A stretch of 64,000 nt of DNA from the NCBI RefSeq assembly GCF_014334335.1, contig NZ_JACSEU010000001.1, forward strand, positions 1,426,001 to 1,490,000, written 5' to 3'. How positions within the stretch are numbered: position 1 is the stretch's first letter; each line of letters opens with the position of its first letter. Source of the stretch: Treponema sp. Marseille-Q3903 (GTDB taxonomy: Bacteria; Spirochaetota; Spirochaetia; Treponematales; Treponemataceae). The position numbers were made by a program, and so were the translations under genes. The notes beneath the pieces were generated by a model. It did not search any database and had not been told where the DNA came from. It worked only from the letters and a program-made list of their open reading frames with translations. This document shows positions 61,417 to 64,000 of the stretch, in pieces.

Positions 61417-62466
61417 GGAATAAACTGTCTTTGCTTTCATTTTTTGTCCCGGTTTCAAAATACATATCGGAAATGTTTTTTGATTTGGGGAATCTGGGAA
61501 ACATTGAGTTTCAAGACAAAAACCATCGTATTTATCATATATTCTGCCATTTTTACCGACAACGCCTTTGATGTAATTTCCTGAATAAAACTGACAGCCT
61601 TCCATGTTTGTAAAAACAGACATTTCGTGACCTGATTTTTCTTCTTTTACAACTGCAAAATGAACTAAATCCGAATCGTCGAGAGGAAGCCCACATTGTT
61701 CATTTTCAGGATTATACATCTCTGTGACATAGCAGTGGTCGTAGCCGACCCCAACATCTTTTATCTGCTTTCCGATTTTCTTTTCTTTAGTAAAGTCAAA
61801 CGGAGTGCCTTCTACGTCGAGAAAATTTCCGGTCGGAATCAATTTTGAATTGACTTCAATATATTTAGTCGAATTCATCTGAAGAGAGTGCTGGCAAATG
61901 CTTCCTTTTCCGGCAAGGTTGAAATATGCATGGTTTGTGATATTTATAGGGGTAGCTTTGTCAGTCTCGGCGTTATATATACATGAAAAATTGTTGTTTT
62001 TATCAAGGAGATAAGTAACGGAAAGTTCTACATTTCCGGGAAAGCCCTGTTCTCCATCCGGCGACAACCTTGTAAATTTAACGCCGCAAGATTTTTCATC
62101 ATCTATGATTTTTGCTTTCCACATCATTTTGTCGTATCCGTCAAAACCTCCATGAAGAGTATTTTGACCGTCATTTTTGTCGAGGTTATATTTTTCCCCA
62201 TCCAAAGAAAACTCCGCTTTAGCGATGCGGTTTGCAAATCGTCCTACGATTGAACCGAAAAAGAAATGAGAATTTATGTATCCGTCCAATGTTGAATATC
62301 CGAGCAAAACGTCTGTTTTTGACCCATCTTTATTTTTAAGGATTATACTTGTGAGGATACAGCCATAATCAGTGCAGGAAAATGACATATCATCATTTTT
62401 TACAGTATAAAGGTTTACTTTAGTTCCATCAGACAGCATACCGAACTTCTGCTTTGTAACTTTCAT
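61399..62466 (-). CDS. galM: Aldose 1-epimerase (mutarotase)
   Basis: Interconverts alpha and beta anomers of glucose or galactose, feeding the Leloir pathway. In 355 residues are GRFANRIAKAEFSLDGEKY, NTLHGGFDGYDK with its catalytic-type His, PINITNHAYFNLAG with the second His, and the late FCLETQCFPDSPN with the catalytic Glu. Length and order are those of GalM. GAGAGG precedes the ATG at 62466. No gal operon partners are adjacent. Confidence 0.94.
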   Translation of the reverse strand: MKVTKQKFGMLSDGTKVNLYTVKNDDMSFSCTDYGCILTSIILKNKDGSKTDVLLGYSTLDGYINSHFFFGSIVGRFANRIAKAEFSLDGEKYNLDKNDGQNTLHGGFDGYDKMMWKAKIIDDEKSCGVKFTRLSPDGEQGFPGNVELSVTYLLDKNNNFSCIYNAETDKATPINITNHAYFNLAGKGSICQHSLQMNSTKYIEVNSKLIPTGNFLDVEGTPFDFTKEKKIGKQIKDVGVGYDHCYVTEMYNPENEQCGLPLDDSDLVHFAVVKEEKSGHEMSVFTNMEGCQFYSGNYIKGVVGKNGRIYDKYDGFCLETQCFPDSPNQKTFPICILKPGQKMKAKTVYSFTIKN

Positions 62467-62506
62467 TATATCTACCTCTCTAAATGCTAAAATCCAATAA
62501 AAAGCA

Positions 62507-63211
62507 CTATTGTAACATGTCTATTATAAACTGAACTTCTGAAATTGAACAAGATAGTTCTGATGCAATATCTTCAATCTGCATGCCGGAATTAAAAAGT
62601 TTTTCAATTTTAGTGTTGAGAAAAGAAGGCGATTTTTGTTTATCTATCATTTTTTCATCGTATACTTTTGTGATGATAAGAGGCACTTCTTTATATGCGG
62701 CGCCATCTTTTGTAACTTTTGTCTCATCTTTTAAAACAGACGTTTCTTCCTGTTCAAAAAGCGATTGCTGTCCGTTTTCATCGATTTTTTTTGTCACAGA
62801 AAATGAATCATCAGGATTGATATAAGATTTGGAAAAAGATTGCTTTATCTGTCCGACAGGTTTTATGCCACCGAGCTTATCATTTTCAACATAGACAACC
62901 CTGTTGCTTTTTTTTGCGCCGAATTTTTCGGCTTCGGCAATCATCTCTCTAAGCCTTTGAGTCGCTTCGTGAAATTCTTTCATTTTTTTGTTTGCTTCGT
63001 TCATAAATTCTGAAGTGCGCCTTGTAGCTTCATTGATTAATTCAAGGTCGCGTTTTGTATTGTTGTTTACATCTATGATGATTTGATTCATCTTGTTTTT
63101 TGTTGTATCGATGATTGAATCTGTAGAAAACAATTTTTTGAAACGTACGAGAATTATCAGCATCAAAACAATGCTTATACATGAAAGAATTATCGCAATT
63201 ACAGAAAGCAT
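62507..63211 (-). CDS. Membrane-anchored coiled-coil protein with C-terminal HTH-like segment
   Basis: Not a named family by eye. The 234 residues have one N-terminal membrane helix (about 3-24), a charged coiled coil (about 30-95, with ATRRTSEFMNEANKKMKEFH), a variable linker and a short C-terminal helix-turn-helix-like stretch, LFNSGMQIEDIASELSCS. This plan recalls DUF6115/SwrB-like proteins next to motility genes in Gram-positives. It starts three bases after the upstream small gene, which in turn overlaps fapA, so a motility-linked operon is likely. Confidence 0.65.
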   Translation of the reverse strand: MLSVIAIILSCISIVLMLIILVRFKKLFSTDSIIDTTKNKMNQIIIDVNNNTKRDLELINEATRRTSEFMNEANKKMKEFHEATQRLREMIAEAEKFGAKKSNRVVYVENDKLGGIKPVGQIKQSFSKSYINPDDSFSVTKKIDENGQQSLFEQEETSVLKDETKVTKDGAAYKEVPLIITKVYDEKMIDKQKSPSFLNTKIEKLFNSGMQIEDIASELSCSISEVQFIIDMLQ

Positions 63212-63214
63212 ATT

Positions 63215-63550
63215 TTATCCTGTTATATCTATGACTGTGCCTAAGTTTGAATTGTCGCTTTTTAGTGGTCTATTTATAAAATCATCTGTTTGTTCTTGAT
63301 TTTCCGGCTTTTTTCTTTTTTGTTGTTCAGTAAAATCGGTGGAATTTGAACCGTTTTGATTTATGGAATTTGCTTTAGCTTTTTCGTTTGAAGTTTCTTG
63401 AACTTTTTTATTTTCTTCAAGTTTTCGCTGAATATTGCTTTGCTGATGCATAGCTTCTGTAAGCTGAGTTTGCTGTGACGCAGATAACGTTTTTGCAACA
63501 TTCTCTAGCTGCGAGTACATTGTCTGGAGGTCAATTGGTGATATAGCCAT
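63215..63550 (-). CDS. Small low-complexity protein downstream of fapA
   Basis: Hypothetical 111-residue protein. A short helical N-terminus (MAISPIDLQTMYSQLENVAK) is followed by Gln/Asn/Lys-rich sequence with no membrane segment or motif. The ATG overlaps the fapA end by 20 bases, which argues that it is a real, co-translated gene. It may bind a partner through the N-terminal helix; no function can be assigned. Confidence 0.6.
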   Translation of the reverse strand: MAISPIDLQTMYSQLENVAKTLSASQQTQLTEAMHQQSNIQRKLEENKKVQETSNEKAKANSINQNGSNSTDFTEQQKRKKPENQEQTDDFINRPLKSDNSNLGTVIDITG

Positions 63551-64000
63551 CTGTCTGCTCCTCAGTTAATGAAGGTGGCTCATAAGGACCACGTTTACTG
63601 AAACTCTTGTCATAGTAGAAAGTAACATTTTTAGTGTCGAGTTTAACTTCGTCTAAAACATCTCGAACATAAACTTTTACGCCGGCGTAAACATCGCCTT
63701 CAACTTTCACCTTGCCAACCGCTTTAAGTTCTCTAAGATGTGCTTGTATTGCATTTATTTCTTTTGTCATTTCTTCGAGGTCTGTACTTATGTGTTCGCA
63801 GTGCTCTTTCAATGATTTGAGTTTTTCTTCTTTTTCCTGAGGCAGTTTGCGGCGTACCTTTTTTTGTTGTTCAAGCGTCTGAATATCCAAGTCGCAGTTT
63901 TCATACTCTTTTGTCGCTTTTGCCTGCATATTCTGAAGTTCTTCAAGCCGCTTTTTTGCTCGTGGGTCAATTCCAACTTCGAGGATTGTCTCTGTACCGC
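63531..64000 (-). CDS. FapA/DUF342-family protein, C-terminal part (5' end outside window)
   Basis: The frame is open to the window edge. It begins with ETILEVGIDPRAKKRLEEL, the FapA motif that follows the beta-helical DUF342 core, then a coiled coil (LEQQKKVRRKLPQEKEEKLK), and ends with a small beta domain (GKVKVEGDVYAGVKVYVRDV). FapA-type proteins occur in motility-gene regions and are often annotated flagellar assembly protein A. Spirochaetes have periplasmic flagella, which suits this. The last 20 bases overlap the next gene. Confidence 0.78.
   Translation of the reverse strand, partial: GTETILEVGIDPRAKKRLEELQNMQAKATKEYENCDLDIQTLEQQKKVRRKLPQEKEEKLKSLKEHCEHISTDLEEMTKEINAIQAHLRELKAVGKVKVEGDVYAGVKVYVRDVLDEVKLDTKNVTFYYDKSFSKRGPYEPPSLTEEQTDGYITN

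Noticed and set aside
1-64000. CRISPR arrays, rRNA or tRNA genes, prophage genes, transposase genes
   Set aside because: None could be recognised in coding or intergenic sequence; the only mobile-looking sequence is the short repeat element at 53792-53932.

Overview
The window looks like chromosome of a fermentative, probably gut- or rumen-type Treponema (Spirochaetota). Supporting signs are an AT-rich sequence, a V-type (not F-type) ATPase operon in the spirochaetal order E, DUF2764 protein, A, B, D, I, K, a FapA/DUF342 motility-associated gene, relaxed lipoprotein signal peptides, and many large outer-membrane proteins ending in Phe or Tyr. No rRNA, tRNA, CRISPR array, prophage or intact transposase gene was seen. 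No gene-free stretch exceeds about 220 bases.

Bases 1-11236 form one uninterrupted plus-strand block that reads as a route from oxaloacetate to succinate. It holds a malate dehydrogenase (5' end outside the window), class II fumarase, HdrB, HdrC, HdrA, an MvhD/FlxD-type subunit, two iron-sulfur proteins (FlxC- and FlxB-like), an FAD/NAD-binding FlxA-like subunit, and a soluble fumarate reductase pair (FrdB-like, FrdA-like). No membrane anchor is encoded. The most interesting inference here is that NADH oxidation by Flx-Hdr is coupled to fumarate reduction, possibly with flavin-based electron bifurcation to ferredoxin. A terminator follows, then an AspT-family permease with its own promoter, a plausible dicarboxylate exporter.

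Bases 12651-29267 are mostly housekeeping: a CHASE2-adenylate cyclase, rpmF-acpP-rnc, coaD, a lipoprotein, a HEAT-like secreted protein, maf, and then rpsB-tsf followed by frr-uppS-cdsA-dxr-rseP and a secreted beta-propeller protein. Convergent to these lie glgA and an aminotransferase.

Bases about 31485-51528 are a surface-polysaccharide locus. It contains rfbD, a Wzx-type flippase, RgpF-like, GT92-like, GT2, LicD, GT8 and three GT4 enzymes, a WbaP-type initiating phosphotransferase, three Wzi-like outer-membrane proteins and an Omp85-type barrel. One GT2 gene is broken by several frameshifts, and one GT2 gene is inverted relative to its neighbours.

Bases 51536-64000 run on the minus strand: fapA (partial), two small genes, galM, the V-ATPase operon, a MITE-like nested inverted repeat, ispG and a TPR protein. 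The V-ATPase K subunit keeps the full set of side chains that bind Na+ in Enterococcus hirae NtpK, and no genes for the C or F subunits lie in the operon.

Several genes without a Shine-Dalgarno sequence have a -10-like box ending only 6-9 bases before the start codon, which suggests leaderless transcripts. All functional calls come from reading the translated sequence and from family knowledge; no database search was run.
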